Source: Chelonoidis abingdonii (taxonomy: Eukaryota; Chordata; Testudines; Testudinidae). From it: a stretch of DNA of 64,000 bases. A program made the position numbers and the translations under genes. A model generated the notes under the pieces. It ran no database searches. It had not been told where the DNA came from and was given only the letters and a program-made list of their open reading frames with translations. Position 1 is the stretch's first letter; the number at the start of each line of letters is the position of its first letter. This document shows positions 22,648 through 35,798 of the stretch, piece after piece. The stretch spans positions 28,687,496 to 28,751,495 of the forward strand of contig NC_133770.1 in assembly GCF_003597395.2 (NCBI RefSeq), read 5' to 3'.

Positions 22648-22876
22648 GAGAACTGGAAAAGCAGCAGAGAATCCTGTGGCACCTTATAGACTAACAGACG
22701 TTTTGGAGCGTGAGCTTTCGTGGGTGAATACCCACTTCGTCAAAAGCAGGTAGTGGAAATTTCCAGGGGTAGGTATATATATGCTAGCAAGCAAGCTAGA
22801 GATAACGAGGTTCTCTGCTGCTTTTACAGATCCAGACTAACACGGCTACCCCTCTGATACTTGAGAACTGGAAAAG
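22648..22876 (+). mobile_element. Penelope-like 3' tail with inverted arm and target duplication
   Basis: The 14-base word GAGAACTGGAAAAG occurs at 22648-22661 and again at 22863-22876, a clear target-site duplication. Between the copies the first part, GCAGCAGAGAATCCTGTGGC through CCCACTTCGTC, is the reverse complement of a Penelope-like tail. The last part, TCTCTGCTGCTTTTACAGATCC through CTAACACGGCTACC to CTCTGATACTT, is the forward 3' terminus. The two parts meet on a shared CTCTGCTGC. A 60-bp filler (GGGGTAGGTATATATATGC...) separates them. The structure fits one insertion event with a 5' inversion. There is no coding sequence, and it is among the best-preserved copies in the window. Confidence 0.8.
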
Positions 22877-25800
22877 TGATCTAGCACCACCTCTCCCCTT
22901 TCCCCCTGCAACCTTCTGCCTTAGCTGCACTGAATATACAGCTGAAGACTAAGCTCACTATTCACACTTCTTTACCTGCTTCTTTTGAATCATGGAAGGA
23001 AATGACTCCTTTAAAAAATTAAAGAAAAAATAGAGATTATATATTCTTTCTAGGTTCAAGTTTTTGCTAACAATGCAGCAGCAAAATGTTACAACAATAC
23101 ATAAAACAAATAAAAACAAATAAAGGAAAAATTAGAGGATCTAGGAAAAACTGCTGATGCTTTATTTAATTCTGGTTTAAACACACAGGACTATTTCCCA
23201 CATGCCTATTAAATGGCACTTTCTTACACCAAATTTCCTTGCATACTTGATCATTTTTCATATGAGCCATGTACAAGGTTTGCTAACCAAACCAAGTTCC
23301 AAAACGACTTGTTTTGGATGTGTGTTGATATTTAGTGAATAGTGGCCTAATAGTGTTGCCTGAACAAATGAACCAGTAAAGGAAAATCCTGGTAAATAGC
23401 AGTAAAGGTACATTAGGCTAGAGATGGAACAACTTGAGAACACACTCGAAGCTTTGCTCAGGCATATAATTATGTGATAGCATTTTTGTTATTTCTTGCT
23501 TTCTGTTAAACTGAAGTAGCTCTCATTAGATCCACATGGTGTCACTCTATCACTGCCCACTTGAGAATTTCTACAAATCCAAGCATAATATCGCTCTGCC
23601 TGAAATCTCTTACATCTGATTCTGGGAACAAAATTACTGGGTAACTTAAAATTTGAATATTCTCCAAAGAGAAAATAACTAAACATGTGATAAACCACAC
23701 CAGGCCAGATTCTATTCTTGGTTATAGCCACACCATCCTATGGAGTTCAGTGAAGGTACAATTTGCCCAGTATCTGATACCATAAAAATATATTATTCTT
23801 GGAATAAATAATCATTCATTGAATGTTGTACAATAGCTACTTCCCAGGAAGTGGAAGCTTGGTGGCATGGTAGATTAGTGCAACAGAAGTTTTTGCCTTG
23901 GGTGAGATAGCTTTAAGCTATATAGACAGAAAAGGAAGGGGTTTCATTTTAGCCCCTACTTCTACTCCTCACAAAATTAGACAGTCAAGAATAGGAATGG
24001 TGGTACAGACCTGGCAGAGCACTGTAAGAAAGCCTATATGGTATGTATCCAGAGGTTAGTGCTAATAATCCTTTGAGTGACTATTAAATTAGTGCAAAAG
24101 ATAAAAGGAAAAAACATTATGATTGAAGTGGATCAGTGAAGAAGGTAGTATATATCACACAGCAAATTAGACTTTAGCCTGAGCCAAAATCCTAGCTGTA
24201 AGTGCCTTAAAATTAAGGGTTGAAATCTGAATGCTGAAGATGACCCCAAGGTCTGTAATGGGTTGATTGAATGCCTCTATCTAGAAACCCTACCTTGATA
24301 GCTAAGGTACATCACTAGTATCACTTAACAGGAGTCTTCTACTAAGCAGTTTGTTAGAGAGATAAAAGCAGTTTAACAGATCCAGGTAATCATTTGTCTG
24401 CAGTCCTCAGTATTCTCCTTGACTTCTCTCCAAATACCAAAATTCCTTATGCTGGTCTGTAAGTCTGTAACACCCTTGGATGATGGGAGAGGTTGAATCC
24501 TGCTTCAAACTTTGTTGTGCAAGTCCTCCCTCAGTTAAAAGGATGCCAAATGGGCCACAAAGAAATTCTAGGTGAATTTGTCAATAGACACTGCTTGCCC
24601 TAGTTCTTCAATCCAACCATTGTTACAAGATCTAGATTTTTCTAAATCTATCCATAAATTCAAGTCAACCCTGTGATCTCTGAATGAGTTCAAAATTAGA
24701 CAAAACAAGATATCCACATACATAGTAATGTCCTTCTCATCCTTCTCATTCTGAAGATTACTGCATATGCTGTACTGGCAGAGGAATGAGTTAGATGTTA
24801 CAACTGATCTTTTCTATAGTCAAGATTTAATCACTTCTGTGCTAACTCAGACTCTACTATTCAGTTATTTTATGTGGTCATACAGCCATTCACACATCTA
24901 TGCCAGGATAAATTTACCCTAGGTCTAAGTAATAGTACTGTACTTTAACCACAAGAGTTTCCTTCTTTCTGCAGTGATATATGGGGTCAGTTTCATGCTT
25001 GATGTAGCTTCTTTGATTTCTCCTAAGTTAAACTGGGGGTAAATTTGGTCCCTGGCATACGTGTGGTTAATACTTGCATGGAAAATTTTATTAAAAAGTC
25101 TGTGACATAAAAGCAAAATTACCAACCTATCATTTTTGGCTCAGCTTTGCGTCCACTTTACTGCTTTCCCACTAGTTGCATGGGTTTAATAAACTGTGTT
25201 GCTATAATAATTTTTCTCCAGGCTTCCTTGCTTCTCTTCAAGACAGTGGCCTTTTTCCTTCCAGTACACCCTCCCTTCTACTCCACCACATCTACTCATT
25301 GCCTTCAAGGTTGGAAGGGTTGCTTTGTTTTGTTTTTGTTTTTAACCATTTACAAATCCACACCAGAAGCTGCATTGACTATTATTGCTCCAATTTCCCT
25401 TTCTTAATTCATGCAACAGCTATGCTAGAATCAGCAGGTTCACTTTGTAGGGTTTATGCAAACATTTTCCTATTTTTACTCTCTTTGTGTCACATTCTCT
25501 ACTTTAAGTGTCAATTTGAAATCCAGGTTCTAACTAACCCAAATTTGTAACATGGAAATTAGTCAGGTCTCATACATATCACTTGTTTTCTTGTCAAAAC
25601 TGTACATTTTACATACATCAGTCTAGGTTTTCTTCAGGCTCAGCCCACTTGGCTCTAAAGGTTCATGAACATTAGCAATGCTTCATAACCATCACCGGAG
25701 TTTTGAATGTATAAAGAAACCTGAAACCAGAAGACATTGTGTGTATGGTTTCTGATTTCACTGCACATATTTCACACAGCTCTCGTGGCTAAATTCATGG

Positions 25801-27090
25801 ATCAGGCCCTGCCACTGGTGCAGCACTGCTTGTTTGATTCAGAGCCACAGAAGGTTCATGAAAAAAGTGGGGAACAAAGTCCTTTAAAGTTTTGCACATA
25901 AAGAACCTAGGACACTTTGGGCACTACTCATTCCACCTGCATGAAGCCGAGTGGGGCACAATGGATCTACTTAAAAGCATCCCCATCTTGATCAATTCCT
26001 AGGCCACCCCCAAAGTGACCTTCTATGTAGGAGGGCACAGGGGACAGTCCTGTATCGCAAAGGGAATATACAGATGCCTCTGCACAAATGTTCAGTCAGC
26101 TGACATCTCCTCACCTTCCCCCTACAAAAAAAAAAATATCCTTTAGCTCTTCCGCAGACTTGATGTGATGTGATGTGATGTGATGTGGAGGGCCTTGAAC
26201 TGACCCTCCTAGGCAGGAAGCTTCTATATGACAAATTATTTTAGAAATTTAGAAATAAGTGATACCCCAGCTATGAATGCAATCCTCTTCAATTACTCCA
26301 AAATCTTACAATGCACTAAGTTCCTGTTGTGGATTCAACTCCACACAAGCAGTAGTATTATAAAATGAAATAAGAGGAAACATCATTGTCTAAAACATAT
26401 GGATGCATTTTGTTTTGTAAGGGACACATCAGGGAGAAGAAAGGGGAAAAAATCAAGGTCTGTCTCTTAAATGACAAGTGAATGCATAGCTATGCATCTG
26501 TTACTAGAGGAAAGCACTGAGGTCAGCGCTTGGCCTGGTTTTCAAGAGGGCCAGGGGAACCATATATCCATTTTACGTGCAGAAAATATGAGCCTAGCGA
26601 CAGTGTCTTTTGCCTCATTCTATATATTTTTTTTCTTCAGAGCTGAAGTTTTTCAGCTGTTTTATATTAGAATTAGGATGAGGTTTAGGTCAATCAGGGG
26701 GAAAAAAAACCAATTCTGAGAATGATGGAAGGCCTGGCATTAAGCAAACCCCAAATCTGTAGATCTGTGACTAAAAGGAGTAGAGAAATTAGCATAATTT
26801 CTTTATTAATACTGCTTGCTCTTTATGATCTCAATGCCAATAATAAAATGACACATAAGCAATGTGAATCATTGTCACTCCACAAAAAACTTCTCTATTT
26901 AGAAATAAATCAGAGCTATTTATCAATGGCAAGATTCAAAATAGTGGTTTGTAAAGAGATTAGACAGTTTAATAATGGGGATAGAAATGTACAAGTAATT
27001 TTGTATCAAGATGGGCTAGTGGTCTATATATATGAAATGTAGAATATGAGTCACAGGATTAAACTCTCCTTATCTAGTGGCTACTGGGGG
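22877..27090. other. Long stretch without gene
   Basis: About 4.2 kb of AT-rich DNA with only chance reading frames (longest 124 codons at 25176-25550, hydrophobic and low-complexity). A pentanucleotide tract (GATGT repeated five times) lies at 26161-26187. At 23700-23765 CAGGCCAGATTCTATTCTTGG recalls the dispersed hairpin repeats. Nothing else is nameable. Confidence 0.5.
26161..26187. repeat. (TGATG)n microsatellite
   Basis: Five uninterrupted units of TGATG at 26161-26185, ending TG. Simple tandem repeat. Confidence 0.9.
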
Positions 27091-27094
27091 TCAG

Positions 27095-27172
27095 AGCCTC
27101 AGCTGGTGTAAATCAGCATAGTTCCACTGAAGCCAAATGGAGCTATGCCAATTTACATCAGCTGTGAAAATA
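27095..27172. repeat. Hairpin dispersed repeat
   Basis: The arm CAGCTGGTGTAAATCAGCAT, then AGTTCCACTGAAG pairs with CAAATGGAGCTATGCCAATT, then TACATCAGCTG. The two halves are inverted copies around 27134 with a few mismatches. The same words occur in many reptile loci and elsewhere in this window as partial copies (3170-3245, 57895-57935). Confidence 0.65.
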
Positions 27173-27955
27173 GCTCAATATCTCTCACATGAATGGCATG
27201 TTCAGTCTCTAGTGGACATGATGGCTGCAATAACGATATCCCTATCTACAGATCTGTACATTAATATGGATATGACTTGAAGAGGGTGAAGTTTGTCTGT
27301 CATTTCGTTAAGCATAAAGGAGTCATAGTGCAAATGGGAAGCAAATATCAAGGCTGCATGTTAAACAACTAAGATGTTTGGTGAATCTTATTGGGGCATG
27401 ATCCCAAAAAAATTAGACCTAAAAAGAACTCAATGCCTCATTGGAACTGTGGAGAATTCTGTCACTTATTTGTTTTATTGCTGATTTGATGTGTGAATTT
27501 ATATGGGTGATTTCAACGTGAAGGTAAAGAAGGCATAAGAGGTTCACAAACCTCTTATGATGTTTGATGTTTTTATGATACTCAAAAGACTCATGATATT
27601 TGCCTGCTTTCAGACTTTGTTACAAACTCAAAATTTGTTGAAAAGTTAGATAGCCTAAACTCATCTGAAAGGTTAACTTTTGAACAAGCCTGAACCCAGT
27701 TTCAAGAGAACAGAGGCCAATTTAGCACTTTTCTTTGAAACCATGTCACATTTGTGGCTTCTCTTTGGCTTTAATGGATGAAATTCAGCAAGTTTGTCTG
27801 AATTTTATCTTTAGGTTGTGCATTTGTTTGTCCCTAAATACAAAAAGAGGAAATAGATGGAGATCCAGACCGAGGGAAATAATTGTAGCATTCTCCTCCC
27901 TCCACCACACCCAAACACACTTTTCAAGGATTTGGCCAGACATGCTATCAAAGGA

Positions 27956-28239
27956 ATGGTCTACACCTAACCTTAGGTCAATCTAGCTGCATTGCATAGG
28001 AATGTGAAAAATGCACATCCCTGAGAGTCATAGTTAAGCCCGACCTAAATCTCGGTGCAGACACTGCTACACTGATGGAAGAATTCTGCTGCAAACCTAG
28101 TGACTGCCTCTTGTGGAGTGGATTTACTACTGCTCTGGAAAAAAATCCTTTTGTTGCTACAGCAAGTGTCCCCACTACAGTTGTGTAGCTGCAGTGCTAT
28201 AGCTGCGTAGCTGTAGCACTTGCAGAATAGACATAGCCT
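27956..28239. mobile_element. MITE with GTCTACAC-type ends
   Basis: The element begins ATGGTCTACACCTAACC and ends GCAGAATAGACATAGCC, whose reverse complement GGCTATGTCTATTCTGC mirrors the start imperfectly. The interior has paired blocks (GTGAAAAATGCACATCC, GCGTAGCTGTAGCACTTG) typical of a turtle non-autonomous DNA transposon that I recall. No transposase is encoded and no exact target duplication is visible. Confidence 0.55.
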
Positions 28240-28494
28240 AAGTAAACCTATAGTATAAAAGATATAGAAGTGCACTCTAGAGACATTTTTTTAAGTCTGA
28301 GGGGCTATTAGCATTAAAAAGAAAGCATTTGCCAGTAGCTCCTCTGTTTTCTTCTGTACTGGGAATAGGAAATAACTGTGATAAAAGTGTGTAATCCCTT
28401 GAAAATATTGACTTCTGATGGCAGTAATAGTGCTATCCTTTTCACCCATCCCTATGGAGATACCTGTCCACACTGAGCTAAATAAGTTAATACC

Positions 28495-28625
28495 TAAGAT
28501 CCTGATTCAGGAAAGCCGTTAAGCACATGCTTAGGCCCATCCATATTCAGCAAAGCCCTTCTGGGTGTTCTTTCATTTAAGCACACGTTTAAGTGCTGCC
28601 CTGAATAAAGATGTTTTTCTGAACT
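28495..28625. repeat. Hairpin dispersed repeat (AAGCACATGCTTA type)
   Basis: GATTCAGGAAAGCCGTTAAG, then CACATGCTTAGGCCCATCC and AGCACACGTTTAAGTGCTGC, then CCTGAAT form an imperfect inverted pair. A related partial copy lies at 48018-48137. Likely an old amniote hairpin repeat. Confidence 0.5.
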
Positions 28626-31600
28626 TGGGCAAAACTCTTGAATTCCACCCATAAATCAACTGAAGCGAGAAGAGACAACAAAATGGAGGAGTAGACAATG
28701 GACCTCTAAGCAAGTAGGCTGACCCATTATGTCCCACGTGAAGTTTCTGAGTAGTTCTCAAAGGTGACAAGGGTTTGGATCACTGTGATAAGTCAATGCT
28801 TAGAGTACACTTTAGCACTGTGTCGGCATTCGGTATCAGCAATGATGTGATATACTGGTAGGTCTATATGTCATTTATTAATTTACTTTTGTAATTGATA
28901 TCTGAATCAATTCTATTCATGCATAGCATCCTGGTGGGAAAGCACACCAATATCAGTTTAGAAACACAAAGGACTATGACAAAAACATTAGGCACCTACT
29001 CTATATCTGTAGTTAGTCACTTAAAAATGGTTAGCTATAGGCCTCAGTCCTTCAGAGTATAGCAAACAGATAAGCTGCTATAACCATATAAATCACATGG
29101 GAAGTCAAGGGAGCTCTGACTGAGTGAAGCAGTCAGGGTGTTGGGGAATGACAGGTCATCAGCACATCTGAAAATCAAATCATTTTTATTTTAGTTAGTT
29201 GAGTATGACATTTTTGGCCTCCTAAAATATGACCACTTCTATGATAATTTTAACCTCTCTTTGTTCATCTCTCTCTGGATTATTTTTTATTTACACTGAA
29301 GGAATGCATGTTGTTTCTTCTGGAGAAATGGCTGACAAGTGGTCAGCAGTGGTTACAGCTCAAGTATTCATATAGACAGAATTAAGAAGAACTTTAAAAG
29401 CAGAACACTAATAGTTAGTCTGCCTTCTGTTCATATCTGGAGTGCTAGTTTGACTATATTGATCAGGAAATTCTAGAGGTGCAATGAAGTTGTTACAACT
29501 AAGAATTACATTTTCTAAAGAATCATAGTAGCATTTGGTATCAAAGAAAAAAAAGAAAGTAAAAGTGCATAAACAGACTTAAAGCTAAATTGCTATTCAT
29601 TTTTTCATTTCTTTTTTTTTTTTTTCTGTTCTAAAACTTGTTCAGGTTTCCTAGTATTCACTGCACTGTGTATAGAAAATGAAGTAATCATAGTAGATTT
29701 TATGCACTACTTTCCCTTGTGATTTCATCCACAAAAGTACCAAATCTATTAGAAAGTGTCAGCTGATTTTTGACGGAATATGACTACATTCAAGATGTTT
29801 GCTTGATCAGTTTTGGGTAAAGTCACTGTTGTTTATCTATCAAAATAAAAACAGTCACATGAGCAAAAGGACTTGCTGTCATTGAATCTAATGAGAATAA
29901 TAATTTCCTTCTGGGCTTTGCTGTTCTTAAGAGGTCTGTTGTTATTTCTCAAGGTGACCAGATAGTATTTCCCATTGCTATTTCTATAGGAGCAAAGAAT
30001 AACTTGTGAGAAAGAGAACAAACTACTAACTGACCAAAAAAGAGATCTGGCCAGGCAAGTTATCTTGTAAGCAATTGCTGACTGAAAAATGCAGAAGGTT
30101 TATTCTTAGTTTGAAGAAAATTAAGATTAGTCCTTAATGTATCAAATATGTTTCCAAATGGAAAGAAAAAATCTATATAAACTATGCACACTCAAAGAAT
30201 TTTCTGCTACGTTTTTTTCACTGTTGATATAGACTCTAAATGAAGGCCTCAGAAGAAGAGGGAAAGTGCATCTTTCAATCCAGCAGTCTTGGCATCAGAA
30301 GAAAGTGCTATATTGTTCTTCACACAAACCGTCCCCATTAGAACTCAAGATGTTCTTTTCCTTCTAATCCTCATTTGTACCCCTTAGCCATTTGTTTAGA
30401 ATTAAATTAACTGCAATTTGGAAAATGTGGATGAAAGGTAGTGCATTGAGTAGATATCACATGTTTCCTGAATAGTGCCTGTTCTGCCTCTTTCACAGCC
30501 ATTCATTGTGCCTGAAAGGGTGTAGTGTGTGAATTGTTGGACTGTCACTCTGCAGAGAAGTCTAGTAGCCAGTATTACCATGGAAACAGCAGGAAAAAGA
30601 CAATTAACAAAATGGTTCTGATTTTCCTTATTTCTTGGGGGAAGAGGGTGTTCATTAGTGATTTTTTTGTTTTGTTTTGTTTTGTTATTTTGCAAGAAGA
30701 AACACGGCGAAAGGGGGCAGAATCTTCTCATTAAATTAGATATTGTCATCAATGTAGAGCCAGTAATAGCACAGAAATTTGTATTCATCTAATAAAATAT
30801 GTTCTTAAACCGATGTCTTGTCTTATTCCTTTCCTTCCCATCACAGAAAAGAATTATCTCAAAATATTCTTAGATGAATGACTGTTAATGAGCAGAGTCT
30901 GAGTTTAACCCTCACACATTCATTGGACTTTTAATTAGTCCCTCTTAGAATCATTCTGATGACAGAAACACAATATAGGCTTGAGAATTTAAACCAAAAG
31001 GGGGCTCTCTCCAGATTTTTCAGCCTTAGTTTAAACTCAAATCACTAAGAAGAAAGTCTCATGGGCTACTGTTAATGGCAGACGCTGCAGACTTGCATGC
31101 AGACGTTTAGCTGTAATGGAAGGTAGCTGATTTACTCTTATGATGCCATAAATACACATAATAAGGAGGGCAAATCAAAACTTTAACACATGCTTTTCCC
31201 TTTAAAAATGGTTATTTCTAAATAAAAGAAGTGGTTGGACATTGTACATATTATATCAGATGTAACATTCTATACTGAGATTTTATGTCAAATATTCCAG
31301 AAGGTTCAAATATTGGGCCTAATTCGCATGAATTCAGGAATTCCATTTACTGCAGGAGGGTTACTCCTAATTTATGTACGTGTATGTGAGATGAGAATCA
31401 AGTTTATTGTGATTAAGTGATACATACTGTAAGTGCAAGCAAGACCAATGGGAGAAAAGGAACCAGCTTCATTCCTTGCCATGGTTCCACCAGATATGTG
31501 ACATTACAATCTGGCACATTACAGACCAAGTTTTGCTACTGACTTTATGTAGAAAAGGAAATGCAGAATTCTACAGTAGTTGCCCAAAACACTGTAGTAA

Positions 31601-34514
31601 CAAAATTGTATGCTGCAATTTTTCGAACCATTATCAGAGCGGAGACTGTCTCCTATGGTCTGCCAGCACCTGGTACATTGGATACCTCATCCTGATTGGC
31701 ACATCTAAGAGCTAGTGAAATATAATGAATAAAAATATTGTAAGATATTTTAAAAGGGTGAGGTTGCCATGGAAGTTGTGCATCTAATCTCTGAGTAGTT
31801 GCAAGGGAAGAGCTTCATTTTGCTTTACTGTACAGTCCCATATTATTCCTCTTACACATTCCTCTTTGCAAGAAACATCCCTCGTCTTCAGATTCTAACA
31901 TACCTCTGGATTTTACTCAGAAATGCTGACTCTTGAAACAGATTACAGGGAAAATATTTCCTACTAAAAGGTATGTCTTACATTGTTTAGTGGTTTCTTA
32001 TGCCCGCTATTTGTTGTCAGGATGTTGAAGTCCAACTAGCTAATCCATGGAAAATCACTAGTACCAGCCTCTTGAATATAAAATCCACTAGAATAGCTAT
32101 ACTACACCTTGAAAGCAGTACAGGGAGCTTAAGGAAGAGGGTCAGAATAAGGGAGGAGAAAAACAAGAGGGAAGGCAGTTCTGCGAGCTTACTTCAGTAA
32201 AGGATTGCTTCCCATCCTTATGTGAAATGCATCAGCTCTCTGAGGATGCCCTGTATTCCCACAAAAAAAGGTGGTTACAAAAAAGAATGGCATGGAGGGC
32301 AAGTCTGGGGCAAATATGCAGTACCAACAAATGAAGGGTAAGTGCTGACTCCACTTTAACATGTTGTTGAGGGTGGAAGAGAAGAGGGAAAGAGTCATAA
32401 CATCAACTGCTCTCAGACTTGCCTTTGGCAAGACTATGAATCAAAAATAAGACTGTGAGTCCCCTGGCATTACTTTGTTTTACACAAGTGTAACTGAGGT
32501 CAGAATCTGACGCATTAACTTAAATCAGGGCTGCATGTATGCAACTGAAGGTAGAATTTGGAATATACCAGAAAGCACTGCTGATGCTATGCAGATTTTT
32601 TACATCATATCCTTCAAAACCAGCAAAACCATTTTTTCCAAACTACTTATTCGTACTAGAGTAACCCTCTGCTGTTTTACAAGATCCCATCTGTTCATAG
32701 AATCTTCTATTAATCCCACTGTCAAATACCAATTCCTTAAATATGTTTGACTCAAGTAAATGGTCTTTTTTTGTTGTTGATCTTGCTTATTTTAGATTAT
32801 ACCATAGATGTCAGCAGAAACCCAAGTATCCAAGGGAAAGCATTCTATTTACTTAGAGGTAAACCATCCTAAACTGTTGTTGTTTTTTTCCATTTCCCTG
32901 GATGGTCATTATGATTTCAACAATGCTTCCATTCACTCCCACAAACTATTTTACTTTTATTATTGGTTAAAGTAATTGCTGTTTTCATTGGGCTCAGCTT
33001 GTTTCTTACTTCACTTAGTCCTTAGCATTCGTGTTAATGCTCTTGGAATCCAACACTCTTCTTTGTTATTTAGTTTTCCTGGGGTTTAACATAGTTAAGA
33101 TTAAAGTGGCAGCTAAAGCATCTTCATTAAAGTCACCCCAGCCATAGAGCTTGTAAAGCCAAACGGTGAGGGGAAAAAACGTGTGCAAAGGGGAAATGTG
33201 ATAAATTTGTTGTAAATTTGGTTGAACTTAAATCAATTAAACTGTTTGTTCTCCAGCAAGGAAATAATTAGTGGTAAAAAGTAGCAATGGGTGAAATTCT
33301 TTAGGGCCAGATTTCCAAAACTAGACATGCACATACCTCAAATACATGGCACATTCATAAAGGTCAAGTAGTTGCACATGTATAGCTACATAGGAAATCC
33401 CTCAACAAACTTCCATGCAAAATTCTGATCTGAGTGAACATATCAGTGTATCTATGTGCCTAAATTAAGCACATGCAAATTTATGCAAGGAATCATGCAG
33501 GGCTAACTATGAGAAAACAGTCCTTAGAAATTTGGATAAGTATCCTGGCATTTGGGTGTTTGTTCCAAAGTCTTGAATCTGCAATATTGGGCTGGAAAAT
33601 TCCCTTATTTTCTTATGAAATTTCTAAACAATCTTGCTTGCAGACAGACAGTCTTATGATATTTAGGCATTTCAACTTTCAGTTCCAGCTGGAAACCAGA
33701 AGCAGAAGTACAGTATGAGGATATTATTATTGTTAATTTTGTTAAATACAAAAGTCAACAGAAATTTTCCAGCCTTCCAGAAAGATTTGGCTTGGGTTTA
33801 GCTTGACCTCTGCAAGAGTCTTGGGCTGAGTTATGCTATCCAAATTTAATTGTCCATCCATAGTGAAAAGCCTAGGTTAGTAATATATCAGGTTGCAAAA
33901 GGCTTTTCAGTTGCTCAGTTTTGTGGGGAGCCCGTTTTGAAGACAGAAGGTCAGCATTGTGCCATTTCAACCAACTGGACAACATATAAGTGCAAGATTA
34001 ATAGTAAAATCTCTTATCACTTTGAATAAACAAGAGCTAGCAAGTTCTATGAAAGAGTCAGGTGTTAGAAAGCAGGATTGATTCCTCTCACTGGATCAGT
34101 AACTATAGCACATCAAGGGTGAAAGTTTGCCCTTATTGAATTCAGTGGAAAAACTCCCATTGTTTCATTAGGGCCAGGATATCACCCCAAGTACACTTTG
34201 GGTGAGGCATAAATAATTAACAATAATAGTCTTCACTTGCCCATTATATAGTCTCTGTTATCAACCACTATCTGCTCCTTGCTGAGGGAAGAGCAAGGGT
34301 GCCCCTCAGTGTGCTTCCTTGGAGAATTATTTTTGTCTTCTGTGAGAATTGCACTCCATACAGCACTCTCATTAGTGCCTAAGAAAGGAGCAATCCTTTA
34401 AGGTTATGAATGTCTCTTGGGATGAACAATGTGAATTCCTTCAAATAAGATACTAGGAGACAACGCTATCTACCTTTCTTAGTTTCTTATATGGTCTCTT
34501 ACTGCAGTATCTCA
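28626..34514. other. Long stretch without gene
   Basis: About 5.9 kb with no host gene or sizeable transposon that I can name. Simple repeats occur at 29605-29627 (T-tract) and 30662-30690 (TTTTG units). At 34120-34190 AAACTCCCATTGTTTCATTA, then GGGCCAGGAT recalls the dispersed hairpin repeat. The longest frame (128 codons at 30402-30788, minus) has no domain. Confidence 0.5.
30662..30690. repeat. (TTTTG)n simple repeat
   Basis: Four clear TTTTG units following a T-tract. Simple tandem repeat. Confidence 0.85.
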
Positions 34515-34519
34515 GTGCT

Positions 34520-34620
34520 TCACAGTCTTTGATGTATTTAGCCTTACAACTCCCCCATGAGGTAAGGATGTGCTATTACCCCATTGTACACATGGGGAAC
34601 TGAGGCACATAAGAGACTAA
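34520..34620 (+). repeat. MIR-like SINE fragment
   Basis: The core-like words CCCCCATGAGGTAAGGATG, then TTACCCCATTGTACACATGG and GGAACTGAGGCACATAAGAG match the MIR pattern 'GAGGTAGGTACTATTATCCCCATTTTACAGATGGGGAAACTGAGGCAC'. Old and non-coding. Confidence 0.75.
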
Positions 34621-34659
34621 ATATTTTCAACAGTCAAAATCTCATTGATTTTGAATTTA

Positions 34660-34805
34660 AGTCCCTTAATTTCTCTGTTCCTCAGTTCCCTATCTGTAAA
34701 ATGGGGATAATAATTCCTTCTTTCTTTCACCCTTTGTCTGTTTTCTGCCGATCGATTGTAAGCTTCTCAGAGCAGGCACTGTTTCTTATTATGTGCTTGT
34801 GCACA
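34660..34805 (-). repeat. MIR-like fragment, opposite orientation
   Basis: CTCAGTTCCCTATCTGTAAA, then ATGGGGATAATAATTCC is the reverse-complement MIR core. It is followed by ATTGTAAGCTTCTCAGAGCA, then GGCACTGTTTCTTATTATG, a tail often found with it in birds and reptiles. It lies head-to-head with the fragment at 34520-34620. Confidence 0.7.
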
Positions 34806-35798
34806 TAAAATCCTGGCTTCAGTTGGGGCTTCCTGTAATAGTAAAAAAGTGCACTAATAAACAACAGAGCAAAAGGTTTTTTTGGTTTTTTTTTTCCTGA
34901 TATTATTCAGCCAAAAGTTTGGAATATTGAAGAGATCTGATAATATCATGATCTGTTCATGGACAATTTCTGAATACAAGAAAAATGATGAAAATGATCT
35001 AATAAATTATTCAACATGAATGATTCATCTCCTCTCATAGCAGGATGGTCAAAAAGTCATAATCCTCAGTCAGAATTCACCTAGGACGTAAGGGCAGATG
35101 CTTCCAAAAGTTGTGAAAAGTGCTATGGGATCTTTAATGAAGTCTAAGGGTCAAGATTCTGGTTTTACGTCTCTTCCCAGAACCAGCACAACTGTCATTA
35201 GAGTGCCACCCTGACATCATATGAGGGCCATATGGTTTCGCACTAACTCTGAAGAAAGAGAGGCACAAACTGATTCATCAGCACCACTTCCTGTGTTTTC
35301 GTTTTGCCTTGGATCTCCTTACCTAGTCCCAGGCCTAATTTGCTTGTGAGGTCTGACAGGAACATAGACAGAGGTAGGATAGCTGGAATCTGAGATTGAT
35401 ATGCCTGTTTTAACATTTGTTTTGCCAACTATTGTAAGACTGATGTGCCCAGCCAGTGAATGTATCTCCTCCACCCTCATGCATAAATCTGTCATGTTTG
35501 GCTATTGCATTGTTGGGCCAAAATAATAATTAAAAATGGTTGGCTTTTCCCACCCAAATTTGTGCATATATTTAAACCCCAGGATACTCAGCCCACCACT
35601 GATTTCTCTCCCCTCCACCCTATCTCTTCTTTGTGTATGTATAAGAGAAATTGCATAGAGTGTGTTTATTGTGCAGCATGTGGCAGCAATAAGCCAAATG
35701 CCCAAATCATAAAAATGAATATAAAAATGTGTGGTCTGGATTTCAACAAGTAGTTAAAGATCAGGATTTACTGTGAGATGTTCATCCCAGAAATCATG
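34806..35798. other. No recognised feature
   Basis: AT-rich DNA without gene, RNA or nameable repeat. A T-tract lies at about 34876-34896. Confidence 0.5.

Noticed and set aside
26161..26187. CRISPR-like or satellite array
   Set aside because: Only a five-unit pentanucleotide microsatellite; no spacers. No CRISPR array exists in the window.
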